Source: Mytilus trossulus
Taxonomy: Eukaryota; Mollusca; Bivalvia; Mytilida; Mytilidae
Reading direction: 5' to 3'
NCBI RefSeq assembly: GCF_036588685.1
Contig: NC_086374.1
Span: 23,366,886 to 23,430,885 of the forward strand
DNA: 64,000 nt
In this document: piece after piece, positions 36,581-48,740 of the stretch
How positions within the stretch are numbered: position 1 is the first letter of the stretch
How the letters are laid out: the number at the start of each line of letters is the position of its first letter
Notes under the pieces: model-generated
Databases searched by the model: none
Told to the model about the DNA's origin: nothing
What the model saw: the letters and a program-made list of their open reading frames with translations, nothing else
Program-made: the position numbers and the translations under genes

Positions 36581-37190
36581 GTGTTGGAATACAATTTGAA
36601 AAAAATTGTTAGAAATAAACTCCCAAAACAAATGATCAGTAAGCTGGAGTTTCTCATTGACAACATTTTAGTTGAATTTGAAGATGCATTTCAAGCAGCT
36701 TGTCGGCATTTCTATGAAAACTGTGCCTCTCCTTATCGACATTTTTTTATTTTCATATATAATATAAAAAAGAAGATGTGGTATGATTGTCAAAGAGACC
36801 AAATGACACACAAATTAATAATTATAGGTCACCGTACGGGCTTCAACAATGAACAAAGCCCATGCTGCATAGTCAGCTACAAAGGGCCCCGAAGTCTGAA
36901 TTCCTTCAGACATAGTAAAACAAGAAGATCAAAGAAGCAAGATTATTTAGTTTAACATACAGGAAAATTGATGATGTTCTCTACATTACAATCCTAACTT
37001 TTCTGATTGGGTCCCATCAATATATCCTCCTGAACTAAAATGAAAGAAACGACAGTCACAGTTTCCTCCACTTCATTTTTAAACATTAACATCAAATGTG
37101 ACTCCAGCGGTCATCTCATTGCCAGTGACGTGATAATCAATAATTATTGTCCACCTTACAAATAAATCCGGATCTTTTTGGGTTGTTGAC
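36581..37190 (+). pseudogene. Reverse transcriptase fossil interrupted by repeat E
   Basis: The left part reads KLPKQMISKLEFLIDNILVE then EDAFQAACRHFYENCASP, a decayed version of the RT region before and including the PMGTNCAP block. Repeat E (36,765-36,945) is inserted. After it, in other frames, come YRKIDDVLYI (catalytic block, with R-K where FRY is usual), DWVPSIYPPELKMKETT and FLNINIKCDSSGHL, parallel to 960-1,110 of the first RT fossil. Frameshifts and an in-frame stop are present. It is a separate, older copy of the same RT family. Confidence 0.7.
36765..36945 (+). repeat. Repeat 'E' inserted in the RT fossil
   Basis: AAGAAGATGTGGTATGATTG, CAAAGAGACCAAATGACACA, AATAATTATAGGTCACCGTA, CAATGAACAAAGCCCATGC. 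The RT reading is interrupted exactly here. Confidence 0.8.
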
Positions 37191-38040
37191 GTTGTGTATC
37201 TTTTCAATTGTTTTACAATTTTGCTAATTTTTTTTGTCTTTTTACTTTTATGTTTCTTTTGGACGTATGACTGTTGTCGCGGCTCGGTATGTGTACATCT
37301 TTCTTTGGACCTTCCTGATGTGTGTGCATGAGTCTTTATGTGTAATTCGAACGTATTTGTTCTTTTTCGTATTTTTGTTTTCATTTTACGTATACAATTG
37401 TAGTTTATACTATATTGAGAAAGTCTATATGTTCACTATAATGTACAATCAACTACCCACAAAACTGTTTTGTTGGTGGCATTGTCAGATTTATTTGTAA
37501 GATGTTTGGATTGTTGTTGTATACATCAATGATTATGTTTTCACAATTGTGGCTGCTGGATTCCAACTATTGCTACGTAAAATACGTATGTCTGTTCGAA
37601 TTGCTCATACCAAAGAAGTATTACTGGTACATATATGATATAATATTCCCATGCAGATCCAATTCGGTTAATTAGCCCTGAACTATAAACAATAATCATA
37701 CAAGTGGGAGGTTGTGCTAGCTAAACCTTCCGCTTTTTCGTCGGATAATGTCTGTATACCTAGTCAGGAATGTGAGAATCGTGTTTCATTCGTTAGTCGA
37801 GGATTTGAATTTGACGGGTGTTATGGACTTCCCATTTTTTGGATTTACCTTGTAGATTTCTGCAAATATATTTAAATACAGTTTGAAAATATTGCGTGGA
37901 AGTGTAGGGAATCTAGTGTGTGAAAATCAATATTGAATTGAAAGTCACGGTACTTCATAAGTGCGTAATGTATCTAAAATATCCAAAGAGGGTTACTTAA
38001 AACTAGTTTATACCATTATTTTCTTAAAAAAGTTAATAAC
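37191..38040. other. No gene recognised
   Basis: Two overlapping opposite-strand frames of about 90-100 codons (37,079-37,500) show no recognisable features, so I do not call them. Confidence 0.4.
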
Positions 38041-38044
38041 AATA

Positions 38045-38240
38045 TAAAAAAGAAGATGTGGTATGATTGCCAATGAGACAACTATCCACAAAAGACCAAA
38101 ATGACAAAAACATTAACAACTATAGGTAACCGTACGGCCTTCAACAATTAACAAAGCCCATACCGCATAGTCAGCTATAAAAGGCCCCGATAAGACAATG
38201 TAAAACAATTCAAACGAGAAAACTAACGGCCTTATTTATG
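38045..38240 (+). repeat. Repeat 'E', well-preserved copy
   Basis: AAGAAGATGTGGTATGATTG, CCAATGAGACAACTATCCAC, ACTATAGGTAACCGTACGGC, CTTCAACAATTAACAAAGCC, CATAGTCAGCTATAAAAGGC and AATTCAAACGAGAAAACTAA. No RNA polymerase III A/B boxes are evident, so I leave the class open. Confidence 0.8.
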
Positions 38241-38753
38241 TAAAAAAAATGTTCTGAAGATTAAGTAAGGGAACTAGTAACTTACTAAAAACTGAAATGA
38301 AACGATTTGACTGTTTTTTGTTGTTTAAGAAAACATAACATAGTACGAACATTTACGGCAATTGTTGAGAGGAGGCTTTAAGCTGAGATGTGGGATCTGA
38401 CACTCAGACAGTCCGATAGTTTAACTATTTTACTCTCTCTTTAGCGCACGGCCTAGAGTTATAATAATTTGTTATTTCATTTTAAGAACACATATGTGGT
38501 ATTAAGGCCTGACACATCATTACCACAGTGGTGGCAGAATTTGTCGGTCGGTATGGCATGGGTGTATCATATACACTTTTATTAATTTACATATAAATGT
38601 GATATGCGAATATCCACAATATTCAGTAATTTTATCAAACAGTGGAATAAGAATTATTTTCTAAACTGACTTCTTCTACTGTAACTAAATATTCATATTT
38701 CTTCTATTTTGATTTATATCTATGTTGTTTTTGCTTGTTTGTTTTTTGTTGTA

Positions 38754-38788
38754 TTTTTTTTTTTTTTTTTTTTTTTTGGGGGGGGGGG
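38754..38788 (+). repeat. T24G11 homopolymer junction
   Basis: A 24-T run directly joined to 11 G. Similar T-to-G junctions occur at 24,182-24,201 and 26,881-26,901. Confidence 0.95.
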
Positions 38789-39469
38789 TCTTTTTGTTGG
38801 AAGGGTTATGATTTAAAAGTAATTCTATGTTATCAAAATTGGTACATGTAATCAGATTTAAACGGTGGACTCATTAAAAAATATGAGAGACATTGATAAA
38901 AGCAACCCCTTAGAAGATTTGTGTTGCGTGGAAACTGTATGGGCCAACATTTTACTTTGTTGATATAATTTTGTTAGACCAAGTTATTGTGAATTTATTA
39001 TTTTTCGGAAAAGGTAAAAAAGGGGTAAAAAATGTAATTAAGGGTCAAAACTTCTGTAAATACTTATTCATAGATTTGATTTTCATGTTGCTTTAATCAG
39101 ATAAGTCAGGCAGTCTAATAATTTTAAGCTTTCAAGATAATTGACAATCACGCTAAAATTGGCACAAAAATTATTTCAGGACAAAATCTCCTTTTTAGTT
39201 TAAATCGTCATTTAATGCATATTAAAAATACTCCGGTGATGCTTTTTTTAGAACTGACTTTTGCTTTAAAAAAAACATATCACTATATTTTATGAATACA
39301 TATACAGAGTAAGTTACTACGCGTAAAATAGATCATTGCGTGTTGTAGGAATTATCTTTCCAATACGGTTTCTTGTGTTATATGAATTGTCTCCCTTTGT
39401 CCATTCTAGCGGGGGAATTCAGGTATCCAGCTCGACAAAACGCATTGCGGTGGCTATTAAATTGATAAA
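38789..39469. other. No gene recognised
   Basis: AT-rich, non-coding. Confidence 0.5.
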
Positions 39470-39840
39470 AAAATGAAAATGCGGTATGATTTCCAATGAG
39501 ACAACTCTCCACTGCCAGAAACAAAATAACAGCCCCATAGAAATTAACAACTATAGGTCACTTTTCGGCCTTTAATAATGAGCTAATCCCATACCCCATA
39601 TATCATGACGGCATAGACAGTAATATTTATATATAAGAGACATCGAAATGGCTTATGTAAAACAATTCAAAAGAGAAAACTATTAATAACCGCGCTTATC
39701 AGTGTACAAGACGATGAAAACTAAATAGATATAGGAAGATGTGGTATGAGTGCCAATGAGACAACTCTCCATCCAAATAACAATTTAAAAAGTATACCAT
39801 TATAGGTTAAAGTACGGCCTTCAACACGGAGCCTTGGCTT
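39470..39840 (+). repeat. Two tandem copies of repeat 'E'
   Basis: The first copy (39,470-39,700) has GCGGTATGATTTCCAATGAG and ACAACTATAGGTCACTTTTC. The second (about 39,733-39,840) has AGGAAGATGTGGTATGAGTG and TACGGCCTTCAACACGGAGC. Both diverge from the 38-kb copy. Confidence 0.75.
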
Positions 39841-40204
39841 TAATCATGATTGATCATGATTACCATTGCAAAATGTACAATACAGAACAAATATTTAATA
39901 AATGTCTCCGTTCTGATACAATGACATTGTTTGTTGTTGTTTTTTTTTTTTTGGCTTGAGATTTTTTGGTGAATTCAAGTATTTGTATAGTGTATACAAA
40001 TCCTTGGTTTATAAATTAGTTAATAAATCCATCATTTTATGATTATTATCCACACAAAAAACTCAGTTACTTTTCACTTCTTTTCGTTTACCTCGGGAAT
40101 GGAGAGGGTTTTAACTTTTTATCATTCATAAATCTTAATCATGTTATGACTCTGTTATCATATCATAATTTCTGATTTTCGCGGGCTTTTTTCAATACAT
40201 GTTA

Positions 40205-43200
40205 GCAGCTGACTAAAGTTCTCGTCAATTTATTTCCCTGGGAAACAATTTCCCCGGGAAACAATGTAATATAAAAAAAAAAATCCATACGCACAAAATA
40301 GTGCAACGTACTTCTATTTTCGCAGACACTGGTTACATTACGTCACACAAATCACAGACAATTTATTAATAATGTTTAAATTTTAAGAAAAGGGGTCATA
40401 TTCATTTTTCATAGATTGATTAATTATTTTCTTAATGATTCTAGTATATAGTAGGGGAAACATTGTTTATTTCAAACAAGTTTGCATTCACTAGTGATCA
40501 CTAGCTTGAATGTCATTCTGTCCGTCAGGACAATTTTCCAAACATTTTATCCTCATGTTTGAATATATTGATTAGATATGAACTATGAACATTTCATAAT
40601 ATTATTTAAGGGGTTGGGGGGGGGGGGGGTAATTTTTTGGTGTTTCCAGGGGAAAAGTTTTTTGTTGGTGTTACGAGGGGAAACTTTATTTTGTGTTTCC
40701 ATGGGAAACATCATTTTTTGTGTTTCCAGGGGAAACTTTATTTTGTGTTTCCAGGGGAAACATGTTTTTTTTTTGTGTTTCCAGGGGAAATATGTTTTTT
40801 TGTGTTTTTCCAGGGGAAACTTTTATTTTTGTGTTTCCACGGGAAACTTTTTTTTAATGTTTCCATTTTTGTCTAGTTATATTTTTTTGGAAACATATTT
40901 TTTTGTGTGTTTGTTTCCAGGGGAAACATTTTGTTTTGTTTCCAGACTTGTCTAATAATTATTTTTTAACTTCTTGTCAATGTTTTTCCCCTCCTAGTAT
41001 GGGGTTATTTTAGACAATTCTCATGTTTCCAAGGAACACGTTTCTTTTGTACTTCCAGACTTGTCTAGTAATTATTTTTTACCTACTTGTTAATTTATGA
41101 TTATGTCTCCTAGTATGGGTTCTCTTAGGAAAGATATCATTTTTATGTTCTCAAGGAACCATTTAATTTTCGTGTTTTCAGGAGGAACATTTTTTTTTGT
41201 GTTTCCAGGGGAAAAGTTTTTTGTTGGTGTTTCGAGGGGAAACTTTATTTTGTGTTTCCAGGGGAAACATCATTTTTTGTGTTTCCAGGGGAAACTTTTT
41301 TTGTTGGTGTTTCCAGGGGAAACTTTATTTTGTGTTTCCAGTGGAAACATGATTTTTTTTGTGTTTCCAGGGGAAATATGTTTTTTTGTGTTTTTCCAGG
41401 GGAAACTTTTATTTTTGTGTTTCCACGGGAAACTTTTTTTTTAATGTTTCCATTTTTGTCTAGTAATATTTTTTTAACTACATAGGAAAGATTTCATTTC
41501 ATAATTCCAAGGGACACATTTAATTCTTCTTACTTTTGGTGCTTCCAGGAGAAGCATTTTTTTGTGTACAAGTGAACCATTATATTTTTTTGTTTCCAAT
41601 TATTTGTTTTAATGCTTTCTTGAGTATTTTAGCAATTTCATAGATTTTTTTATAATAATAAAAGCATTATTTTACTTACCTTTTTTTTTAAATTAACATG
41701 TAGTTAAACAATAATTACCAAACAACGCTTGAAATAAATAAAATGTTTCCCTTGGAGACACAAATAAAGTTTCCCCTGGAAACAACAAATTAAAATGTAT
41801 CCCTTGTAAAAACATAAACAAAATGTTCTCCTGGAAATACCAAAAAAATTAGAATTGAATGTGTCCCTTGAAAACATGAAATGAAATCTTTCCTAAGTAG
41901 TTAAAAAATTATTACTAGACAAAAAAGTAAACATAAACAAAATGTTTCCCCTGGAAAAAACACAAAAACAGTTTTCCCTGGAAACACCATAAAATGTTTC
42001 CCCTGGAAACACCAAGAAAATGTTCCTCTTTGAAACACGAAAAAACATATATTATTTAATGTCCAATGGAAACATGAAAATGAATTCTTTCCTAAGTAGT
42101 CAACAAATTCTTACAAGACAGACATGGAAACATTAAAAAATTGTTTCCCCTGGAATACCAAAAAAAATGTTTCTCCTGGAACACAAACAAAAATGTTTCC
42201 CCTGAAAACACATAAAAAATGTTTCCCCTGGAACACAAACAAAAAGGTTTCCCCTGGAAACACAAAACAATGTTTCCCCTGGAAACACAAAAAAAAATGT
42301 TTCCCCTGGAAACACAAAAAAAAATTCCCCTGGAAACAAAAAGAAATGTTTCCCCTGGAACACAAACAAAAAGGTTTCCCCTGGAAACACAAAAAAAAGG
42401 TTTCCCCTGGAAACACAAAAAAAAGAAGTTTCCCCTGGAAACAAAAAAAAAGTTTCCCCTGGAAACAAAAAAAAAAGTTTCCCCTGGAAAAACAAAATAA
42501 AAGTTTCCCCTAGAAAAAAATAATAGTTTGCCCTTGAAACAAAGAAAAAAATTTTCCTCCTGGAAACACGGAAAATGATCAGAATTAAATCTGTCCTTAA
42601 AAACATGAAAATGAAATCTTTCAGAAGCAGAGAAACCAATACTAGGCGACATCATTTTAAATTAACAAGTAGTTAAAAAATAATTACTAGACAAGTCTGA
42701 AAACAAAACAAAAAATGTGTCCCCCTGCCATACACATAAAAAAGGATGAAATGTGTTTCTTGGAAACATTAAAAATTTCTAAGATAAACCCATACGAGGA
42801 GGGGGAAAACATTGACTAGAAGTTAATCTTTTTTTTAGACAAACCTGGAAACACAAAAAAAAATGTTTCCACTGGAAACACCAAAAAAATGACCCCACTC
42901 CTAGTAATATTATGAGTGTTCATAGTTTATACAAAATATCTAATAAATATATTCAAACATGAGGATAAAATGTTTGGAAAATTGTCCTGACGGACAGAAT
43001 GACAAACTAATAATCACTAGTGAATGCAAACTTTTTTTACATAAACAATGTTTCCCTTACTATATACTAGAATCATTAAGAAAATAATTAATCAATGTAT
43101 GAAAAATGAATATGACCCCTTTTCTTAAAATTTAAACATTATTAATACATTTTCTGTGATTTGTGTTACATAGTGTAATCAGTATACCGTGTCTGCGAAG

Positions 43201-43316
43201 ATAAAAGTACGGTGCACTATTTTGTGCGTATGGTTTTAATTTTTTTTTAAATTACATTGTTTCCCGGGGAAATTGTTTCTCAGGGAAATAAATTGACGAG
43301 AACTTTAGTCAGCTGC
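40205..43316. mobile_element. Giant foldback (long inverted-repeat) element, 3.1 kb, TA-flanked
   Basis: The left end starts GCAGCTGACTAAAGTTCTCG and the right end finishes CGAGAACTTTAGTCAGCTGC. TA flanks both (40,203-04 and 43,317-18). Inverted identity continues through the arms: CATTCTGTCCGTCAGGACAA at 40,512 pairs with CCTGACGGACAGAATG at about 43,000, and GAAAAGGGGTCATATTCATT at 40,386 pairs with AATGAATATGACCCCTTTTC near 43,105. Inner arm sequence consists mainly of GTTTCCAGGGGAAAC units spaced 25-30 bp on the left (40,640-41,440), and the complementary GTTTCCCCTGGAAAC units on the right (41,740-42,900). The centre is near 41.7 kb. No transposase is seen; ORFs of up to 187 codons (repeating FQGK/VFPGET) are array translations. 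Best read as a non-autonomous foldback DNA transposon. Confidence 0.88.
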
Positions 43317-43319
43317 TAT

Positions 43320-43488
43320 TATTTTTTAAGTGGCACTTCCGGAATCCGAAGTTGTTGCTGAAATTACGTCACTGGGTGCATTTCACCGCCATCTTTGAAA
43401 ACTGAAGTGAACTTATGACTTACCTTTACAAAATACTAGCCTTTAAGAATGTAATTTAGAATAACTGATATCTACAACAACAAAAAAG
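43320..43488 (+). promoter_or_regulatory. Promoter-like block and probable first non-coding exon
   Basis: Motifs within 60 bp: CACTTCCGG (ETS), ATTACGTCACT (CRE/ATF) and CCGCCATCTTTG (YY1 type). This is the usual set of TATA-less housekeeping promoters. Downstream, a donor AAAAAAG|GTAAGA at 43,488 could end a plus-strand first exon. A minus-strand donor TAAAG|GTAAGT at 43,424 is also present, so the direction is not settled. The block starts within 20 bp of the foldback end. A plus-strand transcript could splice to the exon at 57,581. Confidence 0.5.
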
Positions 43489-44650
43489 GTAAGAAATCTG
43501 ACAGTTTTTATCATTCTAAAGCTTTAAATTAAAGTAAAATGTCCGAGAAAAACTTGACTTTTACAGGGTCCCGATCGAGAAGAAGTTGAAGTAGATCGTG
43601 ATTGATCAACAATAGTTTCACAGAAGTGCTTGTGAATATAAATTGCTTTTGAATAGATATTACTCAAACGTTGATTGTTTTATATATGAAAAATTGAGCT
43701 CTAAAAGGGGTTGTTATACATGTATGTGTCTTTTCTCTCTGATTTTCTAAGTCATATAATTTTTGTAAAAGTGAAGTGATGAGTTTTGGAAGTATGTTAC
43801 TATGTATATATATATCCCACTTGCTGTCCACCGTTTTTGAAGGTTGCATTTCATATGCCGGAAAATATGACAGCTCGACGTCGGTGACGTTACATGCCAA
43901 ACAACAATGTCATTCGATATATATGACGTCACAAAATAATGACCGTTACAATTAGGACCTATTGGAGAAAACATATCACTGTTTAATCTGCGGTCTTTTA
44001 ATTGAAAGAGATACAGCATTGATGAGAAGCTTGTATAAATTTAACCCTGGACATATATGTCCCTCCGGCACTGCCGGTGTGGACAGATGTGTCCCTCTGG
44101 ATGCAAGAGGGTTAAATATAAATTGGGATATCTCATTTTATGATTATGAAAGTGAATTGTTATTAGATGCAGATCCCATTCAAGGAATTAGGTCCCTAAC
44201 CTGATGTTAAAACTGAATATAAGAAGTAGGCGTACAGTTCCAATACACCTTATCGCTATCAGTATTTGGAAATCTGTCCCACTTGACCCGAAAAATTTTG
44301 AAAATTTGAAGTCATACAACACACACTTTTCCATTGGGACGTGCAATATTTTCTATTATGATGTCTAAATATTCTGGGAACTTTTTTGATGCCCAGTAAT
44401 GACGGACGAATAGCATGTATTCCTGATCGGCTTTTCCACAGTTCAAACTGGAATCCAGGTCTGTTTGCCCAAAATCATGTTTTCTCCCATTATCTTAATA
44501 CACCTTATCGCTATTTGTCTGCCATTACTGGATATCGCACAGGTTCCTGTAAAATTTTGACGTCATAAAACAAAATAACTTACGCCACAATGGAAAAGGG
44601 AATGTTGTATGTGTCAAAAGTTCAAGCGGCCAGGTCAGCCGCGATTAGCA
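43489..44650. repeat. Non-coding region with short inverted and direct repeats
   Basis: An ~80-bp unit at 44,037-44,117 is bounded by ATTTAACCCT and AGGGTTAAAT and contains GGACATATATGTCCCTCCGG. AATACACCTTATCGCTAT occurs twice (about 44,240 and 44,500), each followed by a related segment ending AAAATTTTGA..TCAT. I see no coding exon. Confidence 0.55.
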
Positions 44651-46703
44651 AAAAGGTGTATTTTTCATTCATCCCCTTTCACATTCCCTCCCTTGATCTG
44701 TTTGCACCCGTTTATAAATGGTTTGTGTTGAATTAGTCATTTGTAAAGCTTTATAGTTTGTTTATTGCAATTAAAAATTAAAAAAATAATATTTTTTTTA
44801 TTGTTATAATTCATGTATTATACTTCATGTTAAAAATGCCATATTTTGATTGACTAATACATGTACAAGGGTGTTAATTTAGTCTATCACATGGCTGGTG
44901 GTTGGCAATTTTTATGAATGTCACTCTCTCGTCCGGACCAATCAAAAATTGATAATTGAAAGGACAATGAATTGAATTTATATTCAGTAACTAAATACAA
45001 TGCTTTTAAGTTCTACGTTTTAGCGCAGATTTTACTATTTGACTGTCAAAATAAAAAAATTAAAACATCTTGCCTCACATTTTCTCTCTAAGACTTGTTA
45101 CGTTGTTATGTATGTGACATCATAGAAAATACTTTTATAAGAGTACTTGGGGACAGGACAATGATTATCATCAGTCACGTTGATATCAGCTACGAGAAGA
45201 AATTTGACAGTTGATAGCAAATACACTTTAATTATAGTGTAGATGTATGTTCATAGTATACATGTACAGAAACACGAAAATAATGGAATTTAACAGAATT
45301 AAACAGTCTGAAAAAAATATTAACAGGCGAGGGAGAGGGCTTAAACTATTTCCAAGTACCTTTGAATTTTGATACTTTTCTAAATTTATCCAGACAATAA
45401 ATACAAAAATTCTACCTACAACAGTTTACATACATGTACGTTCAACCAAGCTCTAAATGCCTGCGATTTCGCAGTTGTGTTCTATAAGAAATTGATATTT
45501 TATGAGAAACTTAGACTAGTATTTAGTAGCACTGTCTAGTACAACTTTATTTGGACTTGTAATTACAAGTATCTGGAAAACTTTTTTTAGACTCAAACAA
45601 ATATTGGAATATTGGTCTTCAGACCAGAAATTTGAAACGATTTTGGTGCAGACTGAGTTGAATATAATTAATAAACAATGAAAAGAAAGTTGTAATACAT
45701 TGTAACTTTAAATAGAACAGTACAGTGACTCATTGAAAGTTCAATTTAAATAAATTTTGACATTAAATTGCAAATATTGACCAAGTTGGTGCAAAAATTC
45801 ACAACTTAATTTTGTACTACTATGAACAATAACTTAAAATTAACCACATACCACTTGTGTTTTTAAAATGCCAGCTACTCAAAAGTAAATAAAATTTATG
45901 TTGAAGTGTGCTTAATTTGAAATTTTGAGCTCTTTTGTACACTTTGTATTTACTTTTGAATTGATTTGTGTTTTTAACAAGACATGAATTTTTTTATGAA
46001 GTGTATTACAAAATGTTGGCACCTGGCTTTTCATTGTGATATAAATGAGTTTAAATGGAGAGCTGTTTTGAAAACCTATATATTTTAGGTTCATGATAAA
46101 ACATGCTGTATATATTTATTTTACACCATGATGCCATCAAATAAAAATTGAATATCTTGCATTTATCATGCTTTAGATAAAATAAGGTCAAATTTGGGAA
46201 GACCCCCCTTCTCAAATATTGTCAACAATCATTTTGCCTTATATTGTATACCGATATATATGCATACAGTAATGATTAACATTAGGTTGATACACCCCAT
46301 CTGATTTAACTTAAAACTTGCTCTGAAGGTTATTTATTCTAGGCAGACCAAACATGGACTTGTGTACTTTGATGCAATTGCAAGAAGTCATGTACTTTGT
46401 TGTTACTTTATTTAATTTGGACTGAAGTGTCTGCAAAATATTGTATTTAAAGTTAATAAATTGATCAGATTATGATTTGAAATACATATTCATAAACAAT
46501 GAAGACAGTGATTAGATGTTAAATTTATTGGAATTAATTTATCATAAAATATATGTGAAGAAAAGATTTCCTGTTCTGCTGGGATCAGTCATTTCAATAT
46601 CAGGGACAGACACAACTTTGGTTTTCCTGAACTTACAGGGTAACCCTAAGGTCTGATATGGAGTCTGATTTGGTCTTGATTTAAAGATATCACCATAGGT
46701 GCA
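44651..46703. other. No gene recognised
   Basis: AT-rich. The longest ORF is 60 codons and has no recognisable features. Confidence 0.5.
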
Positions 46704-46900
46704 TACTGTGGATTCATTTATTTTCGTGGATTGAGGAAAACTTAATATGTTCGTGGATATTTAATTTCGTGGATTTGGAGAAATCTGCATACAAGCCTAT
46801 AGAAAATTTGGTATTCGTTGAACATTTAATTTCGTGGTTCATCTGTTCCCACGAAATCCACGGAAATTGGTATCCAACGAATAATAATGAATCCACAGTA
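46704..46900. mobile_element. MITE, 197 bp, TIR (TA)CTGTGGATTCATT
   Basis: Left TACTGTGGATTCATT and right AATGAATCCACAGTA are perfect inverted ends including the flanking TA. The interior repeats TTCGTGGAT and AATTTCGTGG. It is a well-known type of TA-targeted bivalve MITE. Non-coding. Confidence 0.92.
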
Positions 46901-47974
46901 GTTTGGTTTATTTACATCTCACACCTGTATTTTCATAAATGGGTGTAATAAAAATCAAGTATTTCCCTCCATATTATTACATTGTATACCAGAAATGTGT
47001 GTCATCAGACAATGCTTCTGACATCCAATAAATATTAATAAAGCCAACAGTAAACCAGGATCCACAGTCACATGGTTTCTAACTGAACAGTTGGGGGCTT
47101 GGAAATAGGATTACCCCCTTTTTAAAGAGGATTACCATAGCAAAGAAAACTAGTATATAATCCATTAATGCTAAATAGATTAGAAGCTCTTCCTGTGAAG
47201 TAGGATTTGAATCACTGTCTGGCATACATGTGGATAGTATTTCTGTACACCACGGTACCAAGCAAGAGTTGACTTGTTAATGAAAGACAAATACTAAAAA
47301 ACAAAAACAAATTATTCAAAACATTTGGCTGAATTCTTTTGAGGAATTTGTTTTTTTTGCCTGTGGCAAAGACAGCTTTAACAATGTATTTGATTGTGTT
47401 AAGGTCCTGCTAGCAGTAAGGTCAACATTATTTGGTTTGCAGTGTTTTGTCAAATTAAGGGGATCCACTAATGATAAGTCCATGATATTTGGTATGCAGT
47501 TTATAATAACTAGGTGATAATGAGAAGTTATTGAAGTTTATTTTATGCAAAAGAGACGCTACTTATTTAATTTGACCTGTGTACCCAAGGTTACACATAC
47601 ATTTTGACATTACATTAATATCTTTGTGCACCCATAATTTCTAAATAGTTTCATATATGATAAATGATGAAATGTGTTTATTTAACACACTACTTGTTAC
47701 AAATGAATATTTTATAATAATAATTATATCTGTCAGCAATAAACTCATACTTATCTGTTCCAGTGAACAGAGCTATTTATATCTCATCTTATAAAATACT
47801 TTATCATCACTGGTTATATGTAAAAACCTTTGTAGAACACAGTTAGTAGTGTTATGTACAAAATCTAATATGCAGGCCTAGTTAAATTAGTAAATACTTT
47901 TTTGAGGGTGACACAATAGATTTATCTTTTTGGGTTTTAAAGTCCTACATAGGAACTTAGATCTACAAAGTCTT
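46901..47974. other. No gene recognised
   Basis: One minus-strand stretch at 47,079-47,290 has an acceptor (GTTTTTGTTTTTTAG) and an open frame, but no matching donor or partner exon. Confidence 0.4.
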
Positions 47975-48085
47975 GTCAGTGGCAGATCCAGAACTTTTCC
48001 TAAAGGGTGGGGGGCTCAAATCATGCATCAATGATTCCCTATATAATCAACCAATTTTTTACCGTGAAAGGGGAGGCCGGGCCAC
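47975..48085 (+). repeat. 'CAGTGGCGGATCC' family, partial copy
   Basis: GTCAGTGGCAGATCCAGAAC followed by GGGTGGGGGGCTC and ATGATTCCCTATATAATC. Truncated on the right. Confidence 0.6.
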
Positions 48086-48149
48086 CTGGATCAGCCTATG
48101 CTTGGGACAATTTGCTGCTTTCCCTGCATTAAACATGTGACTGCAGTCA

Positions 48150-48740
48150 TTGATAGTTTTAGATGTCAGACAGAAGTCGGTCTGGTTTGTTGGTATTGTG
48201 TTGGTTGAAAGTAGTATTTGATGATGGTTTTTTAGATGGCAAGCTGATCTAGAGAACATTCTGATTGGTTGGTACATCTGTACAGGTTGGTATGTTTGGG
48301 TTGTTTGTAATTCTATATGATGGTTATTAATTTGACTGGCTGAGAACATTCTGATTGGTTGGTACAGCTGGTCAGGTTGGTATTGTTAACTAAAGGTTGA
48401 AAGTAATATATGATGTCAGATGGTTCTTTAGATGTCAGGCAGAGAACATTGTGGTTTAATTTGGTACAGCTGTACATGTAACAGGTTGGTATGTTTTGGT
48501 TGTTTGTGATGATGGTTATTAATTTGGCAGGCAGAGAACATTCTGATTGGTTGGTACAGCTGGTTAGGCTGGTATTGTAATGGGTTGTTAGTAAATATAT
48601 GATGATGGTTCTTTAAATGGCAGACAAAAGTACATTTTGATTGGTTGGTACAGCTGTACAGGTTGGTATGTGTGTTAGAAATACATTGATGAAATAATGG
48701 TTCTTTAGATAGCAGGCAGAGTATATATTCTGGCTGGTTA
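48150..48740. repeat. Minisatellite, ~95-105-bp unit, about 6 copies
   Basis: Units contain GAACATTCTGATTGGTTGGT, ACAGCTG(T/G).CAGGTTGGTAT and GATGATGGTT.TTTA.AT. The C(T)GATTGGTTGG core is intact in four units (about 48,260, 48,350, 48,545 and 48,640). Two minus-strand ORFs of about 100 codons over it are repeat translations. Confidence 0.85.

Noticed and set aside
37079..37500. Overlapping ~90-100-codon frames on opposite strands
   Set aside because: The part up to 37,190 overlaps the decayed RT sequence in other frames; the rest has no recognisable features or splice support.
40578..42655. ORFs of 77-187 codons with FQGK/VFPGET repeats, first thought to be a repetitive secreted protein
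   Set aside because: They exist in several frames and on both arms because the GTTTCCAGGGGAAAC array lacks stops. No splice or start context supports them.
47079..47290. Possible minus-strand exon with an acceptor-like TTTTTTAG
   Set aside because: No matching donor, partner exon or recognisable product. Two frames are equally plausible.
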